Assembly (NCBI GenBank): GCA_016710745.1
Contig: JADJVB010000010.1
Span: forward strand, 558,001-622,000
Length of the DNA: 64,000 nt
From: Chitinophagaceae bacterium
GTDB taxonomy: Bacteria; Bacteroidota; Bacteroidia; Chitinophagales; Chitinophagaceae
Reading direction: 5' to 3'
The notes under the pieces were generated by a model. The model did not search any database. It worked only from the letters and a program-made list of their open reading frames with translations, and had not been told where the DNA came from. The translations under genes and the position numbers were made by a program. Below are positions 25,480 to 34,126 of the stretch, in pieces (within the stretch, counting starts at the first letter, position 1; every line of letters starts with the position of its first letter).

Positions 25480-26346
25480 ATGAAAAAGCTGATCCTGATA
25501 CTGATTGCAGGCATTTTGGTTGCTGACGGATTTACCCAGGGGCTTCCCTGCAGTAAGCCTGTTTACAGGCAATTCGATTTTTGGCTCGGCGAATGGGAAG
25601 CCTTTGGTACCAATGGCCAAAAGGCGGGCGACAGTAAAGTAAGCATGATGCTTGACAGTTGCATTATTCTGGAAGAATGGACAAGTGCAGCATCGCAAAG
25701 AGGTTTTCGATATGCAGGAAAAAGTTTCAACACGTACAACGCCGCCTCCAAACAATGGCAACAAACCTGGGTCGACAATGCGGGCGGTACCAATGAGTAC
25801 ATGCAGGGGAAGTTCGAAAATAACCAGATTATTTATATTTCCACGCCTTTTAAATTCAATAAAGACAGCATGGCCATCCGGAAAATGACCTTCACCAATT
25901 TGAATGCAGAGAAACTCCGGCAGCATGGTGAGATCAGTAAAGACGGAGGACAAACCTGGGCTACTGAATACGATCTGGAATACAGAAGAAAGAAAGATAA
26001 CGTCGCCGTTATGGTTGATTCAATTTTAAGAGCCATGGAAGATAGTTATAACAAGGGCGACTATGAAAATATTGCTGGTTATTACTCAAAAAACGGAAAA
26101 GTAGTTGGTGCCAATACCGTAATCAACGGAGCCAACGATATTTTAACGTATTGGCAGGCCTTCAAGCGATTGGGTGGTACCTGGAAACTGAGCAATATCA
26201 AGACAGAGAAAGTAGGTGAACAGATTTGGCAGAAAGGGATATCTGTAATCACAGATAAACAAGGTAAGATAAATAAAGTAAATTTCACCCTGGTTTTTAT
26301 TCAGGAAAACGGACAATGGAAAATTTTACAGGATGCCTACTGGTAA
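25480..26346 (+). CDS. Secreted DUF1579-like plus NTF2-like two-domain protein
   Basis: 288 residues with a signal peptide (MKKLILILIAGILVADGFTQG). Residues ~25-165 look like the DUF1579 beta-barrel (FDFWLGEWEAFG, ILEEWTSA, NQIIYIS). Residues ~170-288 look like a SnoaL/NTF2-type ketosteroid-isomerase-like domain (MEDSYNKGDYENIAGYYSKNGKVVG ... WKILQDAYW). Fusion of these two small-ligand-binding folds suggests binding or turnover of a small hydrophobic molecule outside the cytoplasm. It starts a run of small plus-strand genes; the 214 bases before it hold only AT-rich sequence and presumably divergent promoters. Confidence 0.75.
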   Translation: MKKLILILIAGILVADGFTQGLPCSKPVYRQFDFWLGEWEAFGTNGQKAGDSKVSMMLDSCIILEEWTSAASQRGFRYAGKSFNTYNAASKQWQQTWVDNAGGTNEYMQGKFENNQIIYISTPFKFNKDSMAIRKMTFTNLNAEKLRQHGEISKDGGQTWATEYDLEYRRKKDNVAVMVDSILRAMEDSYNKGDYENIAGYYSKNGKVVGANTVINGANDILTYWQAFKRLGGTWKLSNIKTEKVGEQIWQKGISVITDKQGKINKVNFTLVFIQENGQWKILQDAYW

Positions 26347-26385
26347 AAAACTGAACAAAGATTTTATAAAATAAAATATACAAAT

Positions 26386-26775
26386 ATGCAAAACGTAATC
26401 AGCTGGTTCGAAATACCCACTACGGATATTAACCGGGCACAAAAATTTTACGAAACAGTTTTTGGGATAACCATGATACCCATGGATATGCCAAATATAA
26501 AAATGCGTATGTTTCCATTGGATGATCCAATGAATGGCATTGGCGGTTCATTGGTTGACAGCGGTGGTTTTCATAAACCATCCGCAACCGACGGCCCGTT
26601 GATCTATTTAAATGGCAATCCGGATGTACAGGTATTTTTAGACCGTGTTGAAACTGCCGGCGGAAAAATACTGGTGCCCAAAACAGCTATCAGCGAACAG
26701 TATGGCGATATGGGCGTTTTTGCTGATACAGAAGGAAACCGCATTGCCTTGCATAATGTTCCGGCATCGATGTAA
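26386..26775 (+). CDS. VOC (glyoxalase/bleomycin-resistance) family protein
   Basis: 129 residues with the single-module vicinal-oxygen-chelate pattern: ISWFEIPTTDINRAQKFYETVFG at the start, FLDRVETAGGKILVPK in the middle and FADTEGNRIALH at the end. Such proteins bind a metal and act on small molecules as dimers. It lies 39 bases after the two-domain DUF1579/NTF2 gene. The substrate cannot be predicted. Confidence 0.85.
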   Translation: MQNVISWFEIPTTDINRAQKFYETVFGITMIPMDMPNIKMRMFPLDDPMNGIGGSLVDSGGFHKPSATDGPLIYLNGNPDVQVFLDRVETAGGKILVPKTAISEQYGDMGVFADTEGNRIALHNVPASM

Positions 26776-26880
26776 AATAAATGGCAAAATGAAATTAACT
26801 GTATGCGAAATTCTGAAATGAATTTTGTTTTTTAGTACAGCCATTAACTTGTTTTCGTATATAAAATTCTAAAAATAATT

Positions 26881-27336
26881 ATGCAGTCGCAAGCAACAAC
26901 CGTTGATCAATACATTGCCGAATTGCCGGAAGAAAGACAAAAGGTTATTTCGCAATTGAGAAAACAAATAAAGAAAAATTTACCCAAAGGCTTTGAGGAA
27001 TGTATGGGTTATGGCATGATAGCCTATGTGATACCGCATTCGATGTACCCGGCCGGGTATCATTGCGATCCAAAAGTACCGGTACCATTCATGAGCCTGG
27101 CGTCGCAAAAGAATTTTGTAGCCGTATATAGTATGGGCCTTTACGCAGATCCGAAGCTATTAAAATGGTTTACCAATGAGTATGCCAAAGCCGGCGTTGG
27201 GAAACTGGATATGGGAAAGAGCTGTATCCGGTTTAAAAAAATGGATATGATACCCTTTGACCTGATAGGACAACTGGCGTCTAAAATAACGCCGAAGCAA
27301 TGGCTTGAATTTTATGAAAAGGCGATAAAAAAATAA
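26881..27336 (+). CDS. DUF1801 family protein
   Basis: 151 residues. TVDQYIAELPEERQKVISQLRKQIKKNLPKGFEE followed by CMGYGMIAYVIPHSMY is the characteristic DUF1801 (YdhG-like) opening, and the C-terminal RFKKMDMIPFDLIGQLA fits. The fold resembles frataxin-like iron-binding domains, but the function is unknown. It is preceded by a 105-base AT-rich gap and followed by a good terminator. Confidence 0.85.
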   Translation: MQSQATTVDQYIAELPEERQKVISQLRKQIKKNLPKGFEECMGYGMIAYVIPHSMYPAGYHCDPKVPVPFMSLASQKNFVAVYSMGLYADPKLLKWFTNEYAKAGVGKLDMGKSCIRFKKMDMIPFDLIGQLASKITPKQWLEFYEKAIKK

Positions 27337-27340
27337 CGCA

Positions 27341-27382
27341 CCGGGAAAGTGGCTTTTAAAGCCGCCTTCCCGGATAATTTTT
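27341..27382 (+). terminator. Intrinsic terminator after the DUF1801 gene
   Basis: CCGGGAA...TTCCCGG closes an inner stem GTGGC/GCCGC with loop TTTTAAA, followed by AATTTTTT. It lies five bases after the stop codon. Confidence 0.8.
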
Positions 27383-27401
27383 TATAACATAAAATAAAAT
27401 C

Positions 27402-27971
27402 ATGAGTTCCCAAACAATCGACAAGGCCGTCCAAACACAAATTGCCAATATTGAAAAGCACAGCGGCAAAAAAATTAAAGACTGGATAACTATTGTAAAC
27501 AAAAGCGGGTTTGAAAAACACGGAGAGCTGGTAAAATTCCTTAAAGAGAAGCATGGATTTACCTACGGTAATGCAAACATTGTGGTGCATTTTGCAAAAC
27601 AATCGCATGCCGGTGCAGTTGAAAACGAAACTGATTGGATTGCTGAACAATACAAGGGTAAGGACGATATGAAAGAATGGTACGACAAACTTATGGAAGC
27701 CATCAAAGCCTTTGGGAAGGATATAGAAGTGGCTCCAAAAAAGACTTATGTAAGTTTGAGGCGCAAGAAACAATTTGCCATCATTCAGCCGTCGACCAAA
27801 ACAAGAATGGATATCGGTTTAAATATCAAAGGCGTTGCGCCTTCAGGTAATGTGGAGGCCGCCGGCAGCTGGAATACCATGTGTACACACCGGATAAAAA
27901 TAGAACAGGAAAAAGCGATTGGCAAAGAACTCATCAGCTGGATAAAACGATCTTACGATCAGGCAGGTTAA
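27402..27971 (+). CDS. DUF4287/DUF5655 two-domain protein
   Basis: 189 residues. The N-terminal ~70 residues (IEKHSGKKIKDWITIVNKSGFEKHGELVKFLKEKHGFTYGNANIVVHFAK) match the DUF4287 pattern. The C-terminal ~110 residues (WYDKLMEAIKAFGKDIEVAPKKTYVSLRRKKQFAIIQPSTKTRMDIGLNIKG) match DUF5655, which may bind nucleic acid. It is isolated between two terminators, so it has its own promoter. Function unknown. Confidence 0.82.
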   Translation: MSSQTIDKAVQTQIANIEKHSGKKIKDWITIVNKSGFEKHGELVKFLKEKHGFTYGNANIVVHFAKQSHAGAVENETDWIAEQYKGKDDMKEWYDKLMEAIKAFGKDIEVAPKKTYVSLRRKKQFAIIQPSTKTRMDIGLNIKGVAPSGNVEAAGSWNTMCTHRIKIEQEKAIGKELISWIKRSYDQAG

Positions 27972-27975
27972 TAAA

Positions 27976-28007
27976 AAACAGGCAAGCTTTCAAAGCTCGC
28001 CTGTTTT
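27976..28007. terminator. Bidirectional intrinsic terminator
   Basis: A 15-bp stem with one mismatch (AAACAGGCAAGCTTT / AAAGCTCGCCTGTTT) lies between convergent genes, with A/T runs on both sides. Confidence 0.8.
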
Positions 28008-28024
28008 AAATTCGATGTATAATT

Positions 28025-28681
28025 TTATTTCTTGCGTCTGTATATTCCTTCCATCATTTTCATTTCTTTTCCATCCATACCGTCTCCAAACAAAACCATA
28101 GAATAGCTGTCGCTGTCAATAATCGTCATTTCTTCGCGAATATTACTGTCTTTGCCGGTTACCGGATCAGTTTGAAGGCCTTTCAGATTAAGCGTGCGGG
28201 TGGTTGAGTCATAGGTGCCTGTCATGTACGCAATACCGGTGCTCATATTATCGATCCAGGTAGCCACGAATAGTTTTTTGGCATTGTCGTAACCCATGGT
28301 ACTGATACCATTCATGGCTTGCCCCATAGAACTGCCCGAAAATTTGCTCTCCACAAAACGTCCACCCAAAATAGAAGATTGAGCGATTGTCGCTTTCGAT
28401 TTTGTTGGCGGTGCCGATGGATCCATCCATTGGTTTATTTCTGCTTCCCAGGTACCGTTGGTTTTTTGCATCCATTTGTGCATGGGACCCGGTGTCATAA
28501 ATTCGGTCCAGGCTTTGGTTATGGCTTCCATATCGGGCATAGCCACTGCCGTATCTTTTTTACCATCCTTGATTGTTGTTTGTAAAGCTGAATCGGCACT
28601 AGCATTTTTTGTTTCGCCGTTATTATTACAGGCTGCCATTAAAAATACAGCCGAACAAAAAGTCAGGGTGATTTTTTTCAT
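28025..28681 (-). CDS. DUF1579 family lipoprotein
   Basis: 218 residues with the lipobox LMAACN (Cys18) after a short signal. The mature part has a Thr/Ala/Asp linker and then a DUF1579 domain: MQKTNGTWEAEINQWMDPSAPP, SSILGGRFVESKFSGSSMGQAMNGISTMGYDNAKKLFVATWIDN. It would be a lipid-anchored beta-barrel binding an unknown ligand. It is the second DUF1579-type gene within 3 kb. A perfect -7 box lies 22 bases before its start. Confidence 0.85.
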   Translation of the reverse strand: MKKITLTFCSAVFLMAACNNNGETKNASADSALQTTIKDGKKDTAVAMPDMEAITKAWTEFMTPGPMHKWMQKTNGTWEAEINQWMDPSAPPTKSKATIAQSSILGGRFVESKFSGSSMGQAMNGISTMGYDNAKKLFVATWIDNMSTGIAYMTGTYDSTTRTLNLKGLQTDPVTGKDSNIREEMTIIDSDSYSMVLFGDGMDGKEMKMMEGIYRRKK

Positions 28682-28702
28682 AATTCATTTTTTTGGAAAG
28701 TA

Positions 28703-28710
28703 CAAAAATA
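28703..28710 (-). promoter_or_regulatory. Bacteroidota-type -7 box TATTTTTG
   Basis: On the minus strand TATTTTTG matches TAnnTTTG exactly, 21 bases before the DUF1579 lipoprotein ATG. No convincing -33 TTG is seen at the expected spacing. Confidence 0.45.
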
Positions 28711-28819
28711 ATAGCTGAAATAAAAGCTTAAAAGGACAGATAGTAATATGGAAGGATAAACGTTAACTCAACCGTTCAAGGGTAAACTGCCATTGTTCGA
28801 TCTATGCTGGAAAAATCAA

Positions 28820-29476
28820 CTACTGCTGATCCTTTAATTCAGTAAGCACATTTTCAATTCGTTGTTTCACATCTTCGTATTTCGTAAATCCGCGTGCGAT
28901 CATAAACAGTTTGGTTTCGCCGGTTTGAATGAAAGCGGTGGGGTAACCGGTTACCTGTAATTGCTTCATCAAGGCAAATTCATAATAGGCCATCTCTTTA
29001 TATTCGGGAGCCGATAATTTGCTGTAAAAGGCTTCGGGCTGAATATTATATTTATCCAGCAGGTGGCGGTAAGCTTCATCATCATCTAAATCTCTGCCTT
29101 CATAATTCAACGCGTGCTGCAGGTCTGATGCAAATTCCAATTGCCGATCGGGATAATATTCCTTTAGTATACATAAGGCAATCGCCGGCTTTTCCGAATT
29201 TAATATCCAGTCGCTTTTATCCGGGTTGTTGATATGCCAGAGAAAGTCTTCACCGTATTTTACACCGGCATATTCTTCCACGGTTTTATATTCCGATAGT
29301 ATGAATGGAGCTATCTTTTCAATGGGAACAGCCTGCTCACCGGTCATCATGCCACCGCTCAGCACTTCTACATCCAGCGTATCAGTATAATCGGCTGCAA
29401 TCTTTTTAACAACAGGGCTAAATCCATAGCACCAGCCGCAGTAGGCATCGTAACAGTAAATAAGAGCTGGTTTCAT
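28820..29476 (-). CDS. DsbA-family (FrnE-like) thiol-disulfide oxidoreductase
   Basis: 218 residues with no signal peptide. The thioredoxin-type active site CGWC lies at 13-16 (YCYDAYCGWCYGF), a helical insertion follows, and the cis-Pro loop is GYPTAFI near residue 177. This is the cytoplasmic FrnE/DsbA branch, likely involved in thiol stress or disulfide isomerisation. A -7 box lies only four bases before the ATG, suggesting a nearly leaderless mRNA. The 138 bases downstream of it hold no gene. Confidence 0.9.
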   Translation of the reverse strand: MKPALIYCYDAYCGWCYGFSPVVKKIAADYTDTLDVEVLSGGMMTGEQAVPIEKIAPFILSEYKTVEEYAGVKYGEDFLWHINNPDKSDWILNSEKPAIALCILKEYYPDRQLEFASDLQHALNYEGRDLDDDEAYRHLLDKYNIQPEAFYSKLSAPEYKEMAYYEFALMKQLQVTGYPTAFIQTGETKLFMIARGFTKYEDVKQRIENVLTELKDQQ

Positions 29477-29480
29477 CAGG

Positions 29481-29488
29481 CAAAGATA
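29481..29488 (-). promoter_or_regulatory. -7 box TATCTTTG abutting the DsbA-like start
   Basis: The minus-strand TATCTTTG is an exact TAnnTTTG match ending four bases before the ATG at 29476. If used, the transcript would begin at or next to the start codon. Confidence 0.5.
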
Positions 29489-29524
29489 ACTACCAATACA
29501 TTTCCATAAAAAAGTTGTAAGGCT

Positions 29525-30607
29525 TTATTGAAGTTTCATTTTTTCACGAACCGGATATGGGATGGCTTTTTTATTAACAATGATGGCTATTGTTTTTATT
29601 TTAAAGTAATCTTCGCTCATAAACAGGTAACCGCCGAGTTTATTGGAAGAACTGCCCCAGGAGTTTTTTACATAATACCAGGTACGGTTGTTTTTGTCTT
29701 TGGCTATGCCGGTAATTTGCATCATATGGTCAATAGTGCTGCTTTTGTCCTGGTAAGTTAGCTGTCTTTCCCTGGTAAAATCAGTAATTTGATGATCCAG
29801 CCCGGCTATTCCATTTTCGTAAAGAAATCCGGTTTCGGTAACATCGCCATCCCAACAAACCGTATATCCACTTGCCAGGGCAGAATCGGTTATCGCCATA
29901 AAATCAGTAAGGGGAACGTTATAGTATTTGTCCTTTGTCCAGTTGTATTTATCTTCCAGCACAAAACTTTTGTAAAACGGGTGATGCGTGTAGGAGGTAA
30001 TTTCAATATAATCATCTGTATTAAACTGCCATATTTTTTTAGTAAAATCCAGCGCAGTATAGGTCTTATTTTGGTATAGAAATGTTAGCGGGACTTTGCC
30101 GAGATGCTGGTCCAGTATTTTGTTTATATAGGCCAAATCTTTGTCTGACGGTTTGGTTTTTCCCTGTTTTAATAAAGATTGTGCAAAATGAAACATGAGC
30201 GTATCGAGCATCGCCTGGTTGTGATTTAATTCACCGTTAGGTTTACCGGTGTAAACCGACTCGGGTACCATCCCATATTGTTTTGCAACCTTAAGCAGAT
30301 CATGAAACTGTCCTCCCGGAGTAAAGAAAGTTCCACCTTCCCGGGCGAGGTATTGAATGATTTTATTGATATAGGAATAACGGGCAATGTACATTTCGGA
30401 GAGGTTGACCCGCTCCCCGGTTTTTAAAAAAAACTCACTTTCCAAAAAAGAATTACTTGCAAAGCTCCAGCAGGTGGATGACAGGTATTGGTCCTGTACG
30501 GGACTGCAGGAAATAGAATTGACCAGCCTGATACCTAATGATTGCGGTGTTTGCTGTGCATATGAAGCGTACGAAATAAAGGTAATTAAAACAACAACGG
30601 ATTTCAT
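29525..30607 (-). CDS. Secreted C1-family cysteine peptidase
   Basis: 360 residues with a signal peptide (to about SYAQ). The papain-clan residues are present: Gln38 in PVQDQ, Cys46 in SSTCWSFA, His in DHMMQITG and Asn in YVKNSWG. The large insertion and the EGGTFFTPGGQFHD segment resemble bleomycin hydrolase/aminopeptidase C-like bacterial members. It probably acts in the periplasm or outside the cell. TACTTTAG, one mismatch from TAnnTTTG, lies about seven bases before the start. Confidence 0.88.
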   Translation of the reverse strand: MKSVVVLITFISYASYAQQTPQSLGIRLVNSISCSPVQDQYLSSTCWSFASNSFLESEFFLKTGERVNLSEMYIARYSYINKIIQYLAREGGTFFTPGGQFHDLLKVAKQYGMVPESVYTGKPNGELNHNQAMLDTLMFHFAQSLLKQGKTKPSDKDLAYINKILDQHLGKVPLTFLYQNKTYTALDFTKKIWQFNTDDYIEITSYTHHPFYKSFVLEDKYNWTKDKYYNVPLTDFMAITDSALASGYTVCWDGDVTETGFLYENGIAGLDHQITDFTRERQLTYQDKSSTIDHMMQITGIAKDKNNRTWYYVKNSWGSSSNKLGGYLFMSEDYFKIKTIAIIVNKKAIPYPVREKMKLQ

Positions 30608-30670
30608 GCATCTAAAGTACTCATAAACTGAACAGCGCCAATACCTTTGGCAGGGTATATTTTATTTGAC

Positions 30671-33517
30671 CTAATGCGCTTCCAGCCAGTTATCACCCAT
30701 GCCCATTTCGGCATCGGTAGGCACATCATTAGGCAATGCCAGCGCTGTTTGCATGCAGTTTAATATGATCGGTTTTATCTTTTCAATTTCAGATTTATGG
30801 GCGTCAAAAACCAGTTCATCATGAACCTGTAACAGCATTTTCGATTTAAAATTGTGTTTACTGAATTCGGCATGAATTTTTATCATCGCCAGCTTGATCA
30901 TATCAGCGGCCGATCCCTGTATCGGCGAGTTGATGGCATTACGTTCGGCAAAAGCCCGAACCGTAAAATTGGCGCTGTTAATATCTTTTAGCCAGCGCTT
31001 GCGGCCCATCAGCGTTTGCACATAGCCGTGTTCCTGTGCAAAATGAATGGTATCATCCATATATTTCTGAATGTTGGGGAACTGCGTTTTGTAATTATCG
31101 ATGATCTCTTTGGCCTCGGCGCGGCTGATGCCCAGATTTTCGGCCAAGCCAAACGCTCCCTGGCCATAAATGATACCAAAGTTCACACTCTTGGCTTTGT
31201 AACGCATTTCTTTGGTCACGTCTTTTTCTTCAACGCCAAAAACCTTAGAGGCCGTTGCACTATGAATGTCTTTACCTGTTTTGAACGCTTCGCACATATT
31301 TTCATCGCCACTGATGGCGGCAACAATGCGCAATTCAATTTGCGAGTAATCGGCGGAAATTAAAACATGATCCTTGTCTCTTGGGATAAACGCCTTGCGG
31401 ATCTCTCTGCCTCTTTCGGTACGGATAGGAATATTTTGCAGGTTTGGATTATTGCTGCTCAACCTGCCCGTTACTGCAACTGCCTGTGCATAAGAGGTAT
31501 GTACACGACCGGTTTTTTTATTGATCATCAGGGGCAAGGCATCAACATAGGTCGACTTGAGTTTAGTGAACTCACGGAAAACCAGGATGTCGTCAACAAT
31601 TTTATTTTTTGCCGCCAGCTTCTGTAAAACGTCCTCACCGGTTGCGTATTGGCCCGTTTTGGTTTTTTTAGCTTTGGCGTCAATTTGCATCTTATCAAAC
31701 AATACTTCACCCAGTTGTTTTGGAGATGCCAGGTTGAAACGCAGGCCGGCCTGTTTGTACACCGATTCTTCCGCTGTTTTTGCTTCTTTTTCCAGCTCTT
31801 TGGAATACTCATTTAAAAATCCCTCGTCAATTCTTATTCCTTCAAACTCCATGGCAGCAAGCACTTTTACCAGCGGGTTATCTACCTCGTAAAAAACTTT
31901 TTCTACTTCTTTTTGTTTTAATTGGGGTAACAGAACATTTTTTAGCTGCAGGGTGATATCAGCATCTTCCGAGGCATAATCTTTAATTTTTTCAGGCTCC
32001 AGGTCTCTCATATTTCCCTGGCCTTTGCCTTTTTTGCCAATCAGTTCCTCGATATGGACAGGCTCGTAACCTAAGAATTTTTCACTTAAAGCATCCATGC
32101 CGTTCTTACCATCGGGATCAATAACATAATGCGCCAGCATCGTGTCGAACGTGTTGCCAGCCAGTTCAATGCCCTGCCATTTCAGGATCAACATGTCGTA
32201 CTTTATATTGTGGCCAATCCAGGTTTTGGAAGGGTCTGAAAAAAGCGGTTCGAAAAATGTAATTATTCTTGCCGTTTCATGCTGATCGGCCGGGCAATTG
32301 ATATAAAAACCTTCGCCGGCTTTAACAGAAAAACTCATACCCACAATTTCGGCTTCATTGGCATCAATACCGGTGGTTTCCGTGTCGAAGCAAATTTCAT
32401 CGAAGGATGACAAATGTTTTATCAGTTCTTTGATCTCAGCATCTGTTTGTATGAGGGTATAATCATGTGTTGTGTTGTTGATATTTTTATCAACCAGGAT
32501 GATATTGTCTTCATCCTTTATTTTTATCAGTTCGGGTTCGGGCTGCTCAATGATATTCCCAAAAAGGTCCATCTGCGCTTGTGGTGGTTTTTGAGATTTT
32601 GAATCGACGACCGAACTGTTTCCGCTGGCTGCACCTAAGTCAAATTCATCACCAAGGATCCTTTTGCCCAATGTTTTAAATTCCAGTTCTTCAAATATCT
32701 CTTTCAGCGCCGGCTTGTTCATCTCCTCAATCAGGAAATTCTTTTCATCAAATTCAACAGGTACATGCAAGATGATGGTAGCTAATTTTTTACTGATCAC
32801 GGCGAGTTCCTTCCCATCTCTCACTTTTTCGCCCAGTTTGCCTTTAATGTTATCGGCATTGTCTAGAATATTTTCCAGGGTGCCGTATTCTTTTAACAGT
32901 TTGGAAGCCGTTTTTTCACCCACGCCTTTGATACCGGGGATATTGTCCACCGCATCCCCCATTAAGCCCAGCATATCAATCACCTGGTCAACCCGTTCTA
33001 TATCCCATTTTTCGCATACTTCTTTGGGCCCCATTATTTCAAACTTACCACCTTGGTAGGGAGGCTTATAAATTTTAATGTTTTCCGACACCAATTGTCC
33101 GTAGTCCTTATCCGGTGTAACCATGTATACTTCGTATCCTTCCTTCTCTGCTTTTTTTGCCAGCGCGCCAATTACGTCATCGGCTTCGTAACCATCAATG
33201 GCAATTACCGGAATATTGAGTGCTTCTATAATTCGTTTTATATCCGGCACTGCCGATAAAATATCTTCGGGAGTTTCCTGGCGATTGGCTTTATAATCGG
33301 CAAAATCGGTATGGCGTTCGGTTGGTGCATGGGTGTCAAAACACACTGCCATATGCGTGGGGTTTTGATTTTTAATGAGCTCTATGATGGTATTGGTAAA
33401 ACCGAACTGGGCGTTGGTATTACGGCCTTTGCTGGTAATACGTGGGTTGCGAATAAGCGCATAATAGGCACGAAACACCAGTGCAAATGCATCTAATAAG
33501 AATAGTTTTTTTGGCAT
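30671..33517 (-). CDS. polA: DNA polymerase I
   Basis: 948 residues from the ATG at 33517 (MPKKLFLLDAFALVFRAYYA); the frame is open for six more codons but a -7-like box lies there. The N-terminal 5'-3' exonuclease domain (GYEADDVIGALA, DKDYGQL), the 3'-5' proofreading domain with an intact ExoI motif (FDTETTG) and the family A polymerase domain are all present. Polymerase motif A is ADYSQIELRI, motif B is RYKAKSVNFGIIYG, and motif C is VHDELVFD. It fills gaps in replication and repair. It is full length and looks functional in all three activities. Confidence 0.97.
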   Translation of the reverse strand: MPKKLFLLDAFALVFRAYYALIRNPRITSKGRNTNAQFGFTNTIIELIKNQNPTHMAVCFDTHAPTERHTDFADYKANRQETPEDILSAVPDIKRIIEALNIPVIAIDGYEADDVIGALAKKAEKEGYEVYMVTPDKDYGQLVSENIKIYKPPYQGGKFEIMGPKEVCEKWDIERVDQVIDMLGLMGDAVDNIPGIKGVGEKTASKLLKEYGTLENILDNADNIKGKLGEKVRDGKELAVISKKLATIILHVPVEFDEKNFLIEEMNKPALKEIFEELEFKTLGKRILGDEFDLGAASGNSSVVDSKSQKPPQAQMDLFGNIIEQPEPELIKIKDEDNIILVDKNINNTTHDYTLIQTDAEIKELIKHLSSFDEICFDTETTGIDANEAEIVGMSFSVKAGEGFYINCPADQHETARIITFFEPLFSDPSKTWIGHNIKYDMLILKWQGIELAGNTFDTMLAHYVIDPDGKNGMDALSEKFLGYEPVHIEELIGKKGKGQGNMRDLEPEKIKDYASEDADITLQLKNVLLPQLKQKEVEKVFYEVDNPLVKVLAAMEFEGIRIDEGFLNEYSKELEKEAKTAEESVYKQAGLRFNLASPKQLGEVLFDKMQIDAKAKKTKTGQYATGEDVLQKLAAKNKIVDDILVFREFTKLKSTYVDALPLMINKKTGRVHTSYAQAVAVTGRLSSNNPNLQNIPIRTERGREIRKAFIPRDKDHVLISADYSQIELRIVAAISGDENMCEAFKTGKDIHSATASKVFGVEEKDVTKEMRYKAKSVNFGIIYGQGAFGLAENLGISRAEAKEIIDNYKTQFPNIQKYMDDTIHFAQEHGYVQTLMGRKRWLKDINSANFTVRAFAERNAINSPIQGSAADMIKLAMIKIHAEFSKHNFKSKMLLQVHDELVFDAHKSEIEKIKPIILNCMQTALALPNDVPTDAEMGMGDNWLEAH

Positions 33518-33569
33518 GCCATAAAAGTAAAACAATTGTAGTTGACAATCAACAAGTAGTTATAAACTC

Positions 33570-33598
33570 AAAAGCTGCTCCCCGGGGGAACAGCTTTT
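33570..33598 (-). terminator. Intrinsic terminator of the small lipoprotein gene
   Basis: AAAAGCTG...CAGCTTTT encloses a TCCCC/GGGGA inner stem with one mismatch. It lies downstream of the minus-strand lipoprotein and upstream of polA. Confidence 0.7.
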
Positions 33599-33639
33599 TA
33601 AGATCATGTAAACTCAAATAAACAAAAACAATTTTTTTA

Positions 33640-34059
33640 TTATAAGCTGGTTATCTGCAACCAGCCACTGGAAGGATTTTCGGCGTTTTGAAAACTAAGT
33701 CCGGCATTGCTGATATTGGAAATATTCCAGTATTTATTCAGTTTAGCCAGGGCGGGGTCTTTTGTATCGAGATTTATGGTAATTCTGTTTTGTATATTGT
33801 CTTCAGACCAGTTGCCGGTAATTTCCTCAGTATTTTTTGCAGCGATTATTTTTCCGCTGGGCTGAAAGGTTAGTGTATAGCCGTCAAATACTTTTGTATT
33901 GTCATTTTCAGCCTCAATAAATAAATTTACTTTCCAGGTTCCCTGGGTAACTCTTGGCGTGGCCGAATCTGCAGTAGTATATTCATCAATGCTGGTACAG
34001 GCAGCGAAATACAGTATTACGGAACACTTAATAGCGAACAGGAGGACTGGCTTTTTCAT
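33640..34059 (-). CDS. Small lipocalin-like lipoprotein, unknown function
   Basis: From the ATG at 34059 this is a 139-residue lipoprotein: MKKPVLLFAIKCSVILYFAACTS with lipobox FAAC. The mature part (GTWKVNLFIEAENDNTKVFDGYTLTFQPSGKIIAA ... TGNWSED) has the pattern of the lipocalin-like domains common in Bacteroidota. The frame stays open to 34284, but that extension overlaps the upstream esterase gene and has no signal peptide, so it is rejected. Ligand unknown. Confidence 0.8.
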   Translation of the reverse strand: MKKPVLLFAIKCSVILYFAACTSIDEYTTADSATPRVTQGTWKVNLFIEAENDNTKVFDGYTLTFQPSGKIIAAKNTEEITGNWSEDNIQNRITINLDTKDPALAKLNKYWNISNISNAGLSFQNAENPSSGWLQITSL

Positions 34060-34126
34060 ATTATTAAGAGTATTGGTTCTTAGATAACTGAAAAAGGCAT
34101 GTATTATTGTGTAAAAGGGCAGAAAT

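Noticed and set aside
25465..25953. Open frame of 162 codons antisense to the DUF1579/NTF2 gene
   Set aside because: Full overlap with a better-supported gene and no recognisable motif.
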